Positions 6,402 through 6,471 of a DNA stretch of 6,471 bases are shown one piece after another. Source of the DNA: an uncultured Clostridia bacterium (GTDB taxonomy: Bacteria; Bacillota; Clostridia; Oscillospirales; Acutalibacteraceae); contig CAMOCU010000058.1 in assembly GCA_946610835.1 (NCBI GenBank), positions 1 through 6,471 on the forward strand. Reading direction: 5' to 3'. The position numbers and the translations under genes were made by a program. Each line of letters begins with the position of its first letter. Position 1 is the stretch's first letter. The notes below the pieces were generated by a model. That model was not told the origin of the DNA, did not search any database, and saw nothing but the letters and a program-made list of their open reading frames with translations.

Positions 6402-6471
6402 GGGCCATTAGCTCAATTGGTTAGAGCAACCGGCTCATAACCGGTCGGTCCGGGGTTCGAGTCCCTGATGG
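6402..6471 (+). tRNA. tRNA with CAT anticodon (Met or Ile2), cut by the window edge
   Basis: The first 70 bases of a tRNA. The acceptor starts GGGCCAT (6402-6408) and its partner ATGG is seen at 6468-6471 before the sequence ends. The anticodon arm is ACCGG-CTCATAA-CCGGT with CAT at 6436-6438; the T-arm is CGGGG-TTCGAGT-CCCTG. It is not an initiator, as the anticodon stem lacks the three G-C pairs. C4-G69 and C5-G68 are features of the tRNA-Ile2 that TilS converts to lysidine, but an elongator tRNA-Met with this acceptor is equally possible. Confidence 0.9.

Overview
The window looks like chromosomal DNA from a Gram-positive anaerobe of the Clostridia, possibly the Oscillospiraceae/Ruminococcaceae. 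The grounds are moderate GC, strong AGGAGG-type ribosome binding sites, a methionine synthase without a C-terminal reactivation domain, a lipoprotein solute-binding protein, and tRNAs with encoded CCA behind a promoter with an A-tract. The family assignment is an inference from style, since no ribosomal RNA or other marker gene is present.

Left part (1-2339, + strand): the 3' two thirds or less of a cobalamin-dependent methionine synthase (pterin-binding end, B12 cap and B12-binding domain) enters from the left edge. It overlaps by 10 bases a calcineurin-like metallophosphoesterase with a Gly/Ala-rich C-terminal helix. The pair looks translationally coupled. A hairpin at 2390-2422 lies between this unit and the convergent operon that ends at 2471, and could end transcription from both sides.

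Middle part (2471-5960, - strand): a four-gene operon read right to left. It encodes a lipoprotein amino-acid-binding protein, a HisM/GlnP-type permease, a GlnQ-type ATPase and a CPBP-family membrane protein with a degenerate protease site. The first three form a complete polar amino acid ABC importer. A 135-base gap holding two GC-rich stem-loops separates the binding-protein gene from the permease gene, while the other junctions are 15-16 bases. A good promoter with an inverted repeat at its -35 precedes the operon.

Right part (6145-6471, + strand): a divergently transcribed tRNA cluster, tRNA-Asp(GTC), tRNA-Thr(GGT), an intrinsic terminator, and a third CAT-anticodon tRNA cut by the window edge.

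I did not find a clearly new biological system. The points most worth a second look are the degenerate CPBP protein cotranscribed with the importer, the Gln-substituted phosphoesterase with its odd tail, and the terminator inside the tRNA cluster.
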